From Pyrenochaeta sp. MPI-SDFR-AT-0127 (taxonomy: Eukaryota > Ascomycota > Dothideomycetes > Pleosporales > Cucurbitariaceae), in NCBI GenBank assembly GCA_020747015.1, contig JAGTJM010000071.1, forward strand, positions 1 through 64,000: a stretch of 64,000 nucleotides of DNA. Direction: 5' to 3'. A program made the position numbers and the translations under genes. The notes beneath the pieces are model-generated. The model saw only the letters and a list, made by a program, of their open reading frames with translations. It made no database searches and was not told where the DNA came from. Position 1 is the stretch's first letter. Every line of letters begins with the position of its first letter. Below, piece after piece: positions 23,293 to 36,272 of this stretch.

Positions 23293-23844
23293 GATTGCAG
23301 GGCACAGTTTGGGCCATGAGAAGTTTAAGTGGCTTATCCTGGCGTGAGGCAATCAACCATTAATGGCGTAGAAAGATGTCGTCGCATAAACAAACACGGA
23401 AGAAGTGGGTGTGGCATGGCAGGGTGAAGGTGCTGCCTCGATGAGATGAGATGCGATTCGGCTGGCATTGATGAGGAGGGTGCGGAGATCTCGCAGGCAC
23501 CGAGGCGTCCAGCGCTAGACCAGAACAGTCAGCCTACGCTATTGTGTGTGACAGAGTCTCTGGTCGACCTATGAATAGATGCGTAAGATGCAAACCGTCG
23601 ACTCAGGAATGAAGAGGAAGAATCGACAGCTATCAGTCGAAGACCTCCGTAATTGCAAGGTGAAACTCGGTCCCATTGATTTACCCAGACTGGCGGGCTT
23701 CGGGAGGAGAATAGCGCCACGTCCCATTTGGGCTAGCGTATCTGCTCTCTTGCATGCTCCACTAAAAAAGTCATCGCAAGACGGCATGCCACCACTGCGA
23801 ACAGCTTCACGTCGTCGCCTCCCAATCGCTACCTGCCATACGCA
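23293..23844. promoter_or_regulatory. Shared promoter region of the homeodomain gene and UTP15
   Basis: The two starts point away from each other and are separated by 552 bp with no gene between. The region must carry the regulatory sites of both. No clear TATA box is seen, as is common for ribosome-biogenesis genes. Confidence 0.5.
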
Positions 23845-25535
23845 ATGGCCGCCGAAGTTCAGCTAGTGCAGCCCCTGAAGCTGCCAAAGGGCCCTTCAAC
23901 TCTTACGTCGGAGCAAAAGTACTGGAACTCTTTCGGCTCTGAGCTGCGACTCGACCCATCGCAGCATGCTTCGCCAGTAACACACATCTCAATACCGCCC
24001 CCCCCGCCCTCAAACCTCCTCTCTGCGGCGCAGGATTTGTTCGCTGTCACTACCGGCTCTCGCGTCCAGATATTCTCTTCGAAAACCCGAAAAGTGGTCA
24101 AGACCATATCGCGATTTGGCGTCGACGACATTGCGCACTCGGGGACCATTCGCAGAGATGGCAGGATACTGCTAGCGGGAGGAGACAGTGGTGCGATACA
24201 GGCATTCGATGTGAAGAGCAGAGCAATTTTGAAGACGTGGAAAGAGCACAAGCAGCCCGTCTGGGTCACGCAATGGCATCCTTCAGAACTCACCAGCCTC
24301 ATGAGCTGTTCCGATGACAGGACAGTGCGACTTTGGGATCTGCCGAGCGACAAGAGCGTGACCAAGTTCGATGGGCATCAGGATTACGTGCGATGTGGTA
24401 CCTTTATGCCGGCGCAAAGTGGACTACTGGTTTCTGGCAGCTACGACCAGACTGTGCGATTGTGGGACTCAAGAGCAGGTGGCAAAGCAGTCATGGTATT
24501 CAAACATGCCGCACCGATCGAAGCCGTTCTACCTATGCCCTCGGGCACCGCCGTCCTCGCATCCGCCGACAACGTGATTAGCGTTCTGGACATTGTGGCA
24601 GCGAAGCCAATCCACATGCTACGGAACCATCAAAAGACCGTAACCGCACTCTCGCTTGCAAATAATGGAGAACGCCTTCTTAGCGGCGCCCTCGATGGAC
24701 ACGTCAAGGTTTTCGAAACCACCGGCTGGAATGTCGTAGGCGGCCTCAAATATTCCTCGCCTATTCTCTCTCTCAGCGTTATCCCAAGTCAAAAAGAGGA
24801 CAAGCACATTGCTGTCGGTTTGCAGACTGGCCTCTTATCCATCAAGACGCATCTCTCAGGCGAGCAAAAGGTACAAGCCCGTGAGAGGGAGAAGGAGATG
24901 AAAGCGCTCATGGAGGGCAAGATTGAAGAATATGATGCGAAGAACAAGAAACGGAAGCGAGGAAACGGATGGGAGAAGAGGATCCGCGGTAAGGACTTCA
25001 CAGGCGAAGCAGCGGATATCGTCATTGAGGGAAACGCAAGGGGAAAGATTGGTACTGGACAGCCATGGGCGCACGCACTACGAGCGGGACATTATGCCAA
25101 GGCCTTGGACATGGTGCTGGACTTGAAGGTGAATACTTCCACCGTTCCATCTAGCGAGGCATGAGACTGATGTGATGACAGGATAACAACGCTCGTGAAC
25201 AATCTCTTACTCTCTTCACCGCACTTCGACACCGTAGTGCGCTTCGAACAGCCCTGCTTAACCGCGATGAAGTTACCCTGCAACCCATTCTGCGCTGGCT
25301 TATCAAGAACATCTCTGACTACCGCATCACGAGGTTGACTACTGACGTTGCTTTGGTCGTTCTCGATCTGTATGCGGATCAATTGGGGCGAAGCGAAGAT
25401 ATCGATGGGTTGGTAGATGCACTTATGCAGAGGGTCAAAGTAACTGTAGAAGCAAGCCAGATTGCATGGAGTGTACGCGGTATGGTGGATATGCTCACTG
25501 CCAGTGTTGGTGCAGAGGAGGTTGCTGAGGCATGA
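23845..25535 (+). CDS. UTP15: U3 snoRNP-associated WD40 protein Utp15
   Basis: Exons 23845-25128 and 25182-25535, with a 53-bp phase-0 intron, encode 545 residues, close to the size of yeast Utp15. The N-terminal 330 residues form a WD40 propeller with recognisable blades ending in VRLWDLPSD, VRLWDSRAG and VKVFETTGW. A basic, charged linker follows (KNKKRKRGNGWEKRIRGKDF, about residues 370-392). The C-terminal region, from about residue 410, matches the UTP15_C domain (ALRAGHYAKALDMVL, then LRTALLNRDEVTLQPILRWL). Utp15 belongs to the t-UTP/UTP-A subcomplex of the small-subunit processome in the nucleolus. There it supports pre-18S rRNA processing and, in yeast, rDNA transcription. Nothing is missing or unusual. 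Confidence 0.94.
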
Positions 25536-25825
25536 ATAAATAGTATTTGGTTATGTGGGCTCGTCTGGTGGATGATTTGATTGCATAGCGATGGCGTTAA
25601 GGTTCTGCATCACCAATCTGGTCTGGAAAAGTATAACGCATCTGCTGTAAAAGGAGAATTGCCTGGATGAAGCATATTCTCTTACTTCAGATGATGGGCT
25701 AGAAAATCATGTTTGAATGATATATTGTACAGACCCGATTTAGGCCAGATGTCATGCTATGCTTATCTATCCTACCCAGTCCACATCTATACATATGATA
25801 CATGGTCAGTGATGCTAAGTCTGCG

Positions 25826-27138
25826 TTACCACAAACAGTACTGTCGTTGTGCTGTGACTGGCCGATCAGGTAGCGCGACCCACAGCTTGCGATTGTCTCG
25901 CTTCTTCTTAATCTCTTCTGAGATGCGCATGCGTGTTTTTTCTTCCTTGAGGAGGACAGAGAAGCCTGCATCAATTAGCAAGATGAACACCAGGATGTAA
26001 AAAGGAAGAGCGCATACTTGTTGTCCGATGATTCAATAAATTGATCATTCCCCTGGCCCTGAATTCGGGTGTCTTCCAGCTCTCTCCTCGTCCAACCCAC
26101 GCCTGGTCGATGTATATTTCGCTTGGGTCCCTGACCACCTTTTTGCTTCCATCCTTCAGTTCTACGGTCGTTGGCTTAGCACGATCAGCCTTGGTCTTCT
26201 GCTTCTTGATCGCGTCCTCCCCAGAAGTCTTGTAGTCCCACAGATCCCGCACTTTGCCTGCATCAGTGCCTTCTCTCTGCTTCAGCCAGCGATTGACAGC
26301 TTTGTCTTCGCCCTGGAGACCCATGCCTCGAGCAGCGATGGCTTCGTTTTGTGCGATTTCGAGGCCTTTGATGACATCGCGGGCAACCTTCTTCTTGGAG
26401 AAGCGGAGTTGCACGAGAGCTTCGGTAACGGTCTTGCCGGATATTTGGTTGATGACTTTCTGTAACTTCTTGACAGATGTTGGGAGAAAGTGCGATTTGT
26501 AGAGACTCTGGCGTTCGGTCCGCAATATTTTCTGTGCTTTGGTCATGCGGCCATGGCGCTTTACGCTTGCGATGACCAGTCTGCGTTCGAGAGACTTTCG
26601 TGCATTAGGCGCGGGGTCGACGTTCATTGCAGTGAGCTCCTTTTCCCTCATTTGGTCTACCCTTTCTTTTCTTCGCTTGACTTGTTGCATCAGTTGCTCC
26701 TTCTCCTCTGCTGACATGTTCTCCCGCCATCCGGGAATCTCGCGTTCGGGGCGGAAGAGCGAGGACTCATGCTTGGAAAGCTCTCCCTCGCGAAGCGCCG
26801 GGCGCGCTGGCTTCGCATCCTTGGCCACTGGTCCTTCTTCCAGTTCCTTTTTCTGCAGGTAGTTCTCGAGGATGGGGTTTGTGAGGTCGTCATTGTTCTT
26901 CGGCTTGAAGGGGTTTGAGATATTTCGCTGGGCGGTAGTAGAGAGTGATGCAGAAGGTATCCAGTGTATTGAGCGGGGACGGAAGGCAGCGAGGGCTATG
27001 CATTGTCAGATTGAGAGTGAAGAAGTTGTGGTGGAGTGGTGGAATTGAGGTGCTGCGTAGGCGGAAGGGCATAAGTAGAGTATAGTCTGCAAACATACCT
27101 GACCTCCCAAGCTGCCGTGAGGGTATTCGAGCACTCAT
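25826..27138 (-). CDS. mrpl22: Mitochondrial large-subunit ribosomal protein uL22m
   Basis: Three exons (27099-27138, 26018-26995, 25826-25965) with consistent phase-1 junctions give 385 residues; introns are 103 and 52 bp. The N terminus is basic and hydroxylated (MSARIPSRQLGRSALAAFRP), a plausible mitochondrial import signal. A long charged segment typical of fungal versions precedes the uL22 core at about residues 190-260 (SVKKLQKVINQISGKTVTEA, then LRFSKKKVARDVIKGL). The family's usual C terminus is present across the last intron: IYIDQAWVGRG and then SVLLKEEKTRMR. The protein lines the exit tunnel of the mitochondrial ribosome. It is transcribed divergently from PRP24 across a 678-bp gap. 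The short first exon rests on phase and splice consensus. Confidence 0.9.
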
Positions 27139-27816
27139 GGCGATGCTCAACACCTCAATGGCGTGGTGATGATGAACATTTGGCGTCGCGAGGTCCCAGG
27201 AATTTCTTCGGCAGCGGAAGCTTGCAGGGGCATAGGTCACGTGCACATGCACCCCGGCGATCTTCATCCAGGCCAGACGGAACGATCTTCTCTTCGTGAC
27301 AGGCGAGCAGAAGGGTTATCCAGCTGCGTCCTCACAACCCCGTCTACACCAAAGAATCGGGACTCGAAGGATAGCACAGCGGCTCACGCCCAGCATCCCG
27401 AACATCACGAGCCTGCAGCCCACATCAAGGTCGTTCTGGGTCGTAACCTGCTCCGTCACGACCTAGCTCCGGGCCCAAGCTTGACGTGGTGAACTTTCTT
27501 GTTCTCGTCTAGACCCAAGACTGAAAGGCTTCCTCCACCACGACGCCGGCGCATAGGACCCTCTTCCGTTACACTCGTTGATCCTCGGTCTTGCGCCATC
27601 GACTCTCATTGCGCTGCGGCGACCAGCCCGGCCTCGTCCCATGCTGCTCCTCACAACGGGATCGATGCCTTGCAGAAGTAGTAGTCTGCGAGTGTTATAA
27701 ATAGAGCGACTTTGGCATCTAGAGCGCCTGTGGCGATCGCGCCAGGTGGTGTGGTGCGCAGAAGCTATCTCATTTGAAGAGCGCAAGAGCACAAGACTGC
27801 CAAACCCAATATCACC
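27139..27816. promoter_or_regulatory. Divergent promoter region of uL22m and PRP24
   Basis: 678 bp between two start codons that face outwards. TATAAATA at 27696-27703 lies about 114 bp before the PRP24 ATG. Upstream of uL22m no TATA is evident. Small frames here are not supported. Confidence 0.5.
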
Positions 27817-30800
27817 ATGGACATCAATTCGCTTCTGTCCCCGTCGGACTCGCCCGCGGGCACTCCTGTACCGCAACTATCACCCGCCCTCCCCTCTCCG
27901 TCGATGCTGCAATCGCCCGGCAAGCGCGCAATACGCCAGATGCCCTCGCGAACCTCGTCAGGCCTCAGCCGGCAGATTACCTCGTCTCCTCAACCGCACG
28001 TTGCGCTGCAGCAGGTTCCTTCGCCTGGCTTCGCTCACATCCCCAATGGCGCGAGAGCCATGCACAGCGCAATGAGCACGCCGCAATCAACTGGCTCACC
28101 CCACGATGCGCACATGACCCCTCCACGCCCGCTGTTTCGGCAAGGGTCAACACCAGGCATGGACACATTAGCAGGTAGGCACCCGCTTCCGTTGAGGATT
28201 GGAGATGACATCAGGATGGGCCCTTCGAAGGTGTTGATTCCCGTGCGTGAGCATGCGACAACTATGCGACAGCGCCCAGGATTGGATGTACCTGCTATTG
28301 GAAGAGGGGAGATCACTGACTATTTGTTAGATCTCGCTAGTATGCAACAGCAGCAAGCTTCGCGACAGAATTCTGTGGGTCATCAGCGGCCAGTCACGTA
28401 AGTCTGCTCATCTTTCCTCTCTACTTCCACAGCTTGTTACGAGCAGACACCGTGAATCTCCTTGTACCGCGTGTCGTATCTAGTGCATCGGCATGTCGTC
28501 ATGATAAGTCTTCAAAAGAGCGAATGGTGCAGTCAGAGTCGCGCTTACTCGTGATCACGGGTTGCTGTTGCCTATTACGGAAGCTTCGCGTTGTTGTACA
28601 AACTTTTTGCAACAACATCCACTGACCTCACAACAGTCTCCAACATCTTGGGCAGCACATGTCTGGCGAGTCCGTAGCTAGTATCATGTCCGAGCCCTCA
28701 CCGCGGCCGCGCAGCTTCGTCACAAGATCTCTCGATCAACAGCATATTGACTGGCTCAATCAGCTGGAAGCAATCTTGATCGAGAATCCGTTTGACTACT
28801 ACAGCCACGTCTCCCTCGTTACTACCCTCCATCAGGGCCTCCAAAACCATCTCGCGAACTTCGATTCAGGTGCAACTTCGTACGAGCTCGTGCACACATT
28901 GCGCGATGCTTACAAAACCATGTCCGACAAGTATCCTCTTGGGGAGCTCCTATGGCACTATCGCCTCAACGACGAGAAGACACTGGCAAAGACTGTCGAG
29001 GAGCGCATGGGAGTATTAGAGTTACATAAGCAAGCAACGCAAGACGAACCATATAGCGCCAAGTTATGGGCTGCCTATGGCGAATATGTGAGCTATTTAG
29101 TGGCTTGCTCGTGGGAGCAAGTGCCGCCAGAGCAGTGGTCTGAGGAAGAGACGCTCATTGGCCGTGAGCTCTTTAGCCCGCAACTCCTGCTGGATGCCCT
29201 ACAACAGGGCGCTGAGAGAGTCAAGTACAACCTTCAAGAGAGCAATCTCGTTTGGGATCGCTATTTGCAGGTCTTGGAGGAGGACCTTGAGCGAGGTGGT
29301 TTTAGCCAGGAAAAGGCTGCAAGAGTTGCAGCAATCTTCAATGAGCGCCTGAGCCAACCGCATGCAACATGGGCTAATACATTGTCGCGATACTCATCTT
29401 TCAACTCACGATACAACCAAAGTCACTACGAAGAAGTCATGGAGCAAGCGGTCCAGAAAAACACACATATCAAGCAGCAGTACGCCAATCGCGAGGAGTA
29501 TGAATTCAAGCTTCTTCAAGCAATACAGGCGGGTGATCACGACGCGGAGTACCACGCGATGACCCGGTATCTCAAGTGGGAGAAGAAAACCATGGGTGTC
29601 TATAGCTTCCATCTCGTCAATGCGCTCTATGAGCGTGCCACACTTCGCTTTCCGGTAGACCCCGCGATATGGGAAGACCACGTTGAATTTCTCATCTGGC
29701 AAAAGGATCGCTCCGTGGACCTGCTTCACGTGCTGGAGCGTGCAACACGGCATTGCCCTTGGTCTGGAGCCTTGTGGTCCCATAGGATTTTGACGCTAGA
29801 AGCTGAGGATAAGCCTTTCGAAGATCTTGAGCGCGTAAAGCATACGGCGACGGGGTCTGGACTTCTGGAGCATGCCAATCTGGACGAACTTATCAAGGTG
29901 CAGATTGCTTGGTGCGGTTATCTGAGGCGCAGAGCCTTCGATGACCCTCGAGCGATGGAAGACGACGTTGATGTTGCCGAAGTCGGCATCCGTTCTGCGC
30001 TTGAGTTCGTCAGGGAGGTTGGCATGAAAAAGAATGGAAGGGAATGGACGGATCCCAAGTACCGTCTAGAGCGCATTCACATGAAGTTCATGATTCAACG
30101 CGGTCAGATTGAAGAAGCGCGGCAGGTCTGGGACTCTCTGGTCAAACAACAGGGGGATTCGTACGACTTCTGGTATCGCTGGTACATTTTCGAAATGGTT
30201 TTCTGGTCTCATCACGCAACAAGGACTGAACAGAACGCCGGCCAACAGCTGCTCACCCCATCCCGGGCTACAGCAGTCTTGCGACGTGGAATGGAAAACT
30301 TGCATACAATGGATCACCCGGAACTTCTAATTGAGATGTTCGTCAATCACTGTGAACAGCATGAGTCAGTTCTCGAAGTACGAAGTGCCGCGATCGAGAA
30401 GAGGCGAGCGGATCGCACGGTCGCTATTCGGAGGGAAAGGGAACGGGCCGCCGCCGCCGCTATGCAGCCAGAAGTACCGGAGAGCCAGGTTGCGGAAGGT
30501 TCAGGGAAGCGGAAGCGAGAAGATGACAGCGCCGAGTCAACTTTGAAGAAGAGCAAGCGCGTGGAAGTAGAAGAAGCCGTGGCCAACGGACAAGCGAGGT
30601 TGACCAGCGAGGCACCATCAGAAGCTCGCTCGACCGGACCGAAGAGAGATCGCGAGCATACCTCTGTTATCGTCAAGAAACTTCCCTCCGGTACAACGCA
30701 AGCTCGAGTACGCCAGTTCTTTACCGATGCAGGTACCGTTCGTAATCTGGTGTTAAAGGAGGAGCAAGACAGCTTGACGGCTATTGTGGAATTTGAGACC

Positions 30801-31970
30801 TCAGAAGAAGCCGACTATGCGCTGAGTAAAGAAGCAAAAGGATTTGAGGGCCACAACATATCCATTGAGCGAGGGGAGAGCACAACACTATACGTCACCA
30901 ATTATCCCGCGCATGCCGATGAAGCCTGGCTGCGAAAGCACTTCAGCCCTTTTGGAGAAATTATCGGGATCAGATTTCCTTCACTGAAATTCGATACGCA
31001 CCGCCGATTCTGCTATGTTCAATTCACTAAGGCCGAGGACGCCGTTGCTGCAACCAAGCTTGATGGCACGGAAGTCGAAGGGCTCAAACTCGTTTCGAGA
31101 ATCTCTAATCCCAACGCCAAGAAGAAGCGCGATGGCGCAACTGCTGAAGGCCGCGAGGTGTACATATGGCACCTCAACTTCAAGGTCAAGCAACGTGAGA
31201 TCGAGGATGCTTTCTCACCATTCGGAAAGATTGAGAGGATCAAGTGTCCTATGCATAGGCCCACTGGCAATAACAAGGGATATTGCTATGTGGTCTACGA
31301 CACAAAAGAGAGCGCCAATGCTGCAGTTGCTGAGATGCACGGCAAGAGCTTCTGGGGTCTTAACATGAACGTCGAGATCGCTAGCGACCGAGGCGACACA
31401 AAGCCAAAGATCAAATCGACACTTGAGAATGCAGACAGCCCAGACACTCACGATGCAACGCCTGGAAAGAAAGAGGCCCAGTCCGATGCTGCAAGTAAAT
31501 CCGCGTCATTCACTGAAAGATCGATTGCGATCCTCAACCTACCCGATACAGTCCCTGATGTACGTATCAAACCGTTGGTTGAACCCTACGGCTTCAAAAA
31601 GATCAAACTGGAACCACAACACGGTGGCGCCATCATTGAGTTCACGACTGTCGAGGGAGCGGGTAAAGCAGGATTTGCACTCGAAGGCCGGGATTTTGAG
31701 GGAAGGAAACTTCGCATCGGAACAGTTCAGGAACTTAACAAGCAGAAGGGCGAATGGAAAGCTGGCAATAGCTTCATTCAACCCAGTCGCATCAATCGAC
31801 CGACTGCTCGCAGCGGTGGACGAGGTCGTGGGAAGGTTGGCATTGGCCGTCCTGCTGTACCCAGAGCTACTGCCACGGCGAATGGCGAGGCGAAGAGTAA
31901 TGCAGACTTCCGCGCAATGCTTTTGAAAGAGCCAGCAAAGGAGTCTGATAAAGACAAGATGGAGGAGTAA
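27817..31970 (+). CDS. PRP24: U6 snRNP recycling factor Prp24/SART3
   Basis: Exons 27817-28397 and 28637-31970 (239-bp intron, phase 2) encode about 1,304 residues. The N-terminal 190 residues are Ser/Pro-rich and start MDINSLLSPSDSP, as in other filamentous ascomycetes. Half-a-TPR (HAT) repeats follow from about 210 to 780 (LWAAYGEYVSY, AIWEDHVEFLIWQKD, YDFWYRWYIFEM). After a basic Ala/Lys-rich linker come four RRMs at about 868-940, 944-1018, 1033-1110 and 1155-1225; RNP motifs include LYVTNYP, FCYVQF, VYIWHLNF and GYCYVVY. The conserved C-terminal Lsm-binding motif is present (ADFRAMLLKEP). The protein anneals U4 and U6 snRNAs and recycles U6 snRNP. Yeast Prp24 lacks the HAT part, so this layout is the SART3-like form. 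Confidence 0.94.
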
Positions 31971-33746
31971 TGGCAGGAGTTTTATGACTGCATTTCAGGG
32001 GGTCTCATAGCACTCTGACGGTGTTTATTCAAAACGGTATCGGATCGGGAAGAATGGTATCATGCCACTCCAGGTTACTGCATACTCTGGCGTTTGGGAT
32101 CTGCTTTCGACATTTCGCGGGTCTCGTGACGCATGACTGGACATTTACCACCGTCGGCGATGTACGTATGTAGTATAATATAATTCAGATAAACTACCCA
32201 CACTACTCTACACATGGTGCCAATGTGCCCAAGTGACCAGAGATTTTCCCTCGGACAAGGCTGTCGAGGTATCCCTCCTGAATCTGCTCGCTGAAATATA
32301 AACAACACAGGTGTGTCAGTGGGCAAGCAATGAACGGTGATAGGCGAGGTCAGAGTAGGATAGTCCTGACGCAATGCTCCTACCCGCTATCTCTCAGCAT
32401 TCCTGTCTCTTAGTAGACAGAAACCTAGTTGCATACACTAGGAACACACATGATTGTAGGTTTGTATGCTTTTGTGACGTGACGAACTGGAGGCTGAAGT
32501 TTCTTAGTATGTAACGTAGGGTTATCAAAGCTATAGCTGCCCAGCTCGGACTCGCCATTCTTCTCCCTTCAGATTGGTATTAGTGCTGAGGTGGTAGCGT
32601 GGGCAAGCCTCGCAGTCTGTAAGCAGAGCCGCATCATCATGTGCTTTGCGTGGCTATCTGCCTACTAGTAAATCGTCACTGGGCATGTGATTGCTCTTCT
32701 GCGTGTTTATTTCCCTGGTAGGAAATGCAAAAAACCGGTGAGGCGTGATATCCAAGCGTCAGATGCTGGCGTGATGTTGGACATCGTATCACGCCTACAT
32801 GATAGCCATCGCAAAGAATGAATCTAAGACACGTTCGCTCCAAAAGTAAAATCCTCTTACTTGCGTGGATGACCGTTGGTTGGCTGTGCCGACATCGTCA
32901 CTGCACCGTCAGATGGACTAGCAAGGCGGACTGCTCGCCAAGTGTAATTTTGTACAGCATTGCGTATATATGATGCCACTTCCGGGGATTCAGGGCGCTT
33001 TAGTGTGCAGCAAGATAGTCGTGGTTGGTGGAGGATCGCTGGGAACGGTGGGTTTGGGGCTTCCGGTCATCATCTGCCTAGATGCGTAATGTGGCTTCGC
33101 CCAGCACTGATGCCTATAGTCTGAATATAATCCAAGTTGCTGGTACACGAAAACTTGCGAAAAGATTCTAGATACAATTTGAGAATTATCTCGATTCTAT
33201 TTTCTAGTTCAAATTCTTCTCCTGTTTGCTTTTGTATTGCTATCATTTGAACTTTGTGGGAGTCTTGTGATTATATACCAGTTGGTGCATGTAAGATATG
33301 GATGAGCTTAACCCTATGAATCATTCGTTCTATGACTCGCGAACAGGCAGCCCTACCCACATATGACCCGTTCGCTCGTGGGCGGCATTGGTCAATAGCG
33401 CATGTCAACATCTGCCCCTCAGCACAATGACTCCTAGAGTTTTCACGATGCCAACACATAACATATCGGAACTTGCTGTGCTCAAAAATACCGAAGCTGT
33501 CGGTTGCCACAGCCTGATGGCAGGATATTACTAGAAAAGGGTCGGCTAGACCACCTCGTCTCACATTGCAGGTAGCGATTTCTTCTACTACTCCTTCGTT
33601 AAAAGTAGCGTTTGCAGCCTTTTGTGTCCCGGCTTTATGAACCATCAGAAGCATAGTACTCCTGTATTCGTCTTTCAAAAGTATATATTATTCTTCAGAT
33701 TTCTTCTTCTTATGCTCCTTGGTGCTACCATATTGAGCGAACAAGC
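31971..33746. other. Intergenic, left border of the accessory island
   Basis: About 1.8 kb with no supported gene, marking the change from housekeeping genes to the zinc-finger/NLR island. The minus-strand open frame 33271-33678 has no family features. TATATATT at 33683-33690 could serve as TATA element for the first zinc-finger gene, about 60 bp before its ATG. Confidence 0.4.
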
Positions 33747-34745
33747 ATGGCCATGTCATCCCGACGTTACGTCGGGGTCAGATCCCAAGACACTTCACAG
33801 AGGCAGAATGCAGAAGAAAGCTTTGCGTATAATGAGCCGTTCTCAAACTTTGCGTTTGAGGAGATTAGCCATCTTTGGCCTGCAGCTCAGCTGCCATTTG
33901 CTCTTCCACAAGCTATCCTAGGTGCTTATCACAATTTGAATGCCGATGCGCCAACATCTTCTCCTCAGAAAATACAATCGTGTAAACAAGAAATTGTGCC
34001 TGCACAGCGAGGAGCTCGGTGAGTCGCCAATAGACATTAAAAGAGTTAAGGATATTCTAACACGAATACGTTAGAAATGTCATAGAAGACACCCACGGAT
34101 CGGGAATTGGCCTTAACAGTCAATATTTGCCCGAACAAACTGGGTTTAATATCGTCAAATTACAACCTAGCCAGCATGCTCAGATTTCTAGGAGCAGCTC
34201 CTAGTACGCGATACAACTACAGAAACAAAATAATCAATCAGCTGACAGATGTTAGTTACGATACAGATACACAGAACTCATTTGTACCAGCCGCAAACCA
34301 GTGTGCCGAGACGTACACCAATCGTAGGCCTTCCTCCCTGAACTACCACCCAGCGCCTTTGCCACATGTATCACCGACAAGGAGCATCTACGAAGATCTA
34401 CAGACCGCAGGGACGGTTTCCGGAACGCGTTCCATTCCAACCATGACATTGGCACGAGTCTGCTCCATGTATTCGACTAGCAGCCCCCGCAAGTACCTGT
34501 ACGAATGCAGCTTCCCACAATGCGGGAGAACCTTCGGTCGTGCTGTCGATTTTGATAGACATTTTAACGGAGCTCATGCATCGGAGGAAGAAAAGATGGT
34601 CTTTTGGTGCCCAATAATAGGATGTAATCGTAGCGAGAAGGAGGGCAATCGTGCATTTCCAAGAAAGGACAAAGTGGGAGATCATCTACGTCAGGCCCAT
34701 ATGATGTCATACCACGATGCTACGATGATGCTGCGAACGGTCTAA
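33747..34745 (+). CDS. Paired C2H2-type zinc-finger protein, island copy A
   Basis: First of seven related copies. The best splice model is 33747-34018, 34075-34118, 34171-34745 (about 296 residues, phases consistent), but the second donor (GTCAAT) is weak. Exon 2 read through without splicing reaches a stop near 34203. The N-terminal two thirds are polar and without domains. The C-terminal pair of fingers is clear: a first finger C-x4-C-x12-H-x4-H (CSFPQCGRTF...RHFNGAH) and a second with a long inner loop, C-x4-C-x19-H-x4-H (WCPIIGCNRS...AFPRKDK...DHLRQAH). A nuclear, DNA- or RNA-binding role is inferred from the fingers only. With copy C it forms a subtype marked by 12-residue spacing, RKY before the first finger, and CNRSE. 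Confidence 0.7.
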
Positions 34746-35329
34746 GATCACGAAGCGATTGATGTGTAAATGGAGAAGGCTGACGTCTTGACAAAGAACC
34801 TCTGACATGACCAGTATTCGCAAGAATCGAGTCAGAAATTACTATATTTTCTCGGCATATCGTAAGGACCGGTTGTGGTAGCGGAAAGACGGGTAGGAGA
34901 ACTAGATCATGTTTTGCTACGAACAGACGCGCAAAATACCCATGCCATAAGAGAAATCGGATTGCGGCGATACAGCGGGCTTGCGTCTTTCGTACTACCT
35001 ATTTTTGCAGCTGAAATGGCTACTACGGATGATAATTTACAGCCTTGTATACAATTTTTGCTCGAAATTCTGCCAATTATGCTCAAGTCCAATTCAACAG
35101 GAATTTTTGGCCACAGAGCTTTTGCTTCGAAACTCAACGCTTGACCTCCGCTTGGAGTTGTGTATCCAATCACCAAACGGCACGGACATGCTTCAAGGCT
35201 GGAAAATGTGGCCCTACTCACTCGTCGTGCGTAATGGTGGCTTATTTGCTGTCATGTGGGGACGTGTAACTTGCGCATCCTGATTTCACTTGTGGCCTCA
35301 AATACTCTGTCTGTGGTTAGCCACCTACC
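34746..35329. other. Spacer between zinc-finger copies A and B
   Basis: About 0.6 kb. Small open frames (34875-35144, 34981-35283) show no finger motif or other recognisable feature. Probably promoter of copy B plus decayed sequence. Confidence 0.35.
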
Positions 35330-36272
35330 ATGGATACTCTTTGCTTCGCTTCCCAGAATGCTTCCTTAGCTGTCCATCCTTCTGATTTAGCCTGGTCAGA
35401 ACATATTTGGAACCTTGGCGTAGAAATCGGCTGTACCTTTTTCCTTCAACAACACCAGGATCTTTGTCTGACTGATGAACAGACGATGCTTTCAAAGATG
35501 TAAAAGCGTTGAACGAAACAACCATTCACTTCAATACTTTCGTTGATATCTTGAACCGACATAATTCGAGGTGCCCGACGAATATTGAGCAGAGAACTCT
35601 GAGTGCCGTTGTGGATGGCCAAACCCATTCACACGAAGGACAGCACAGTTCTGACTTTCTATCAAAAGGGATTGTGGATCATGGTGCATGGTTCTGGGAC
35701 AAGAAACCAATTAGTTGGCCTGAAATCATGGTAGATGAGTTTATTGACCCGTCTCAACTTGCTTGGGAGGCCCAAAATGGATTGGAGTAGGTCATTGTAA
35801 ACTTATGACAGCGGAGCCCTAGGTTGATGTGAAGCAGAACAGAAATGATGACACCTCATGTATCAGCTCCAACACAAGTTCTCCCGATATCATCAACTGA
35901 GGACAGCCTATTCAGATACCCAAGTGGAAGCGATGGCATATTTGGAGGTGCTTCACGTAATTCTTCTCCATTGCTCCCAAACTTTCATCTGCAGGTGGCG
36001 CAGAACGATTTGAATTCAGATAAAACGATTAGATATACCCACATTGATGGAAAGCTCAAGTGTAATCGCAAGCGTTGTTATAACAAGACCTTTGGCCGTG
36101 TGGCAGAGCTTCGAAGGCACTTCTCAACTATTCATGCTCCACATAAGCCTAAGTTTGGTGTAATGACCCGTTGTGTAAACGAAGTTTGATAGTTGGGGGA
36201 AGGTCATTCCCTCGAAAGGATAAATTGAAAGACCATATGATTAAGCAGCACAGGATTCTGATATCAATCTGA
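35330..36272 (+). pseudogene. Paired C2H2-type zinc-finger pseudogene, island copy B
   Basis: Three pieces carry the remains: a start-like exon at 35330-35502 (MDTLCFASQNASL...SEHIWN), a middle frame at 35509-35790, and the finger exon at 35845-36189. The first finger is intact (CNRKRCYNKTFGR...RHFSTIH, 13-residue spacing). Just after HKPKF, where paralogues have FWC, one base is missing in the run at 36154-36156 and the frame closes early at 36189. The next frame immediately supplies the expected second finger (CNDPLCKRS...FPRKDKLKDH) and ends at 36272. A single-base deletion explains the break, either a real mutation or a sequencing error. N-terminal splicing is unresolved. It belongs to the same subtype as copies D, E and G. 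Confidence 0.68.

Noticed and set aside
33271..33678. Minus-strand open frame of 135 codons just before zinc-finger copy A
   Set aside because: No finger motif or other recognisable features; lies in the promoter region of copy A.
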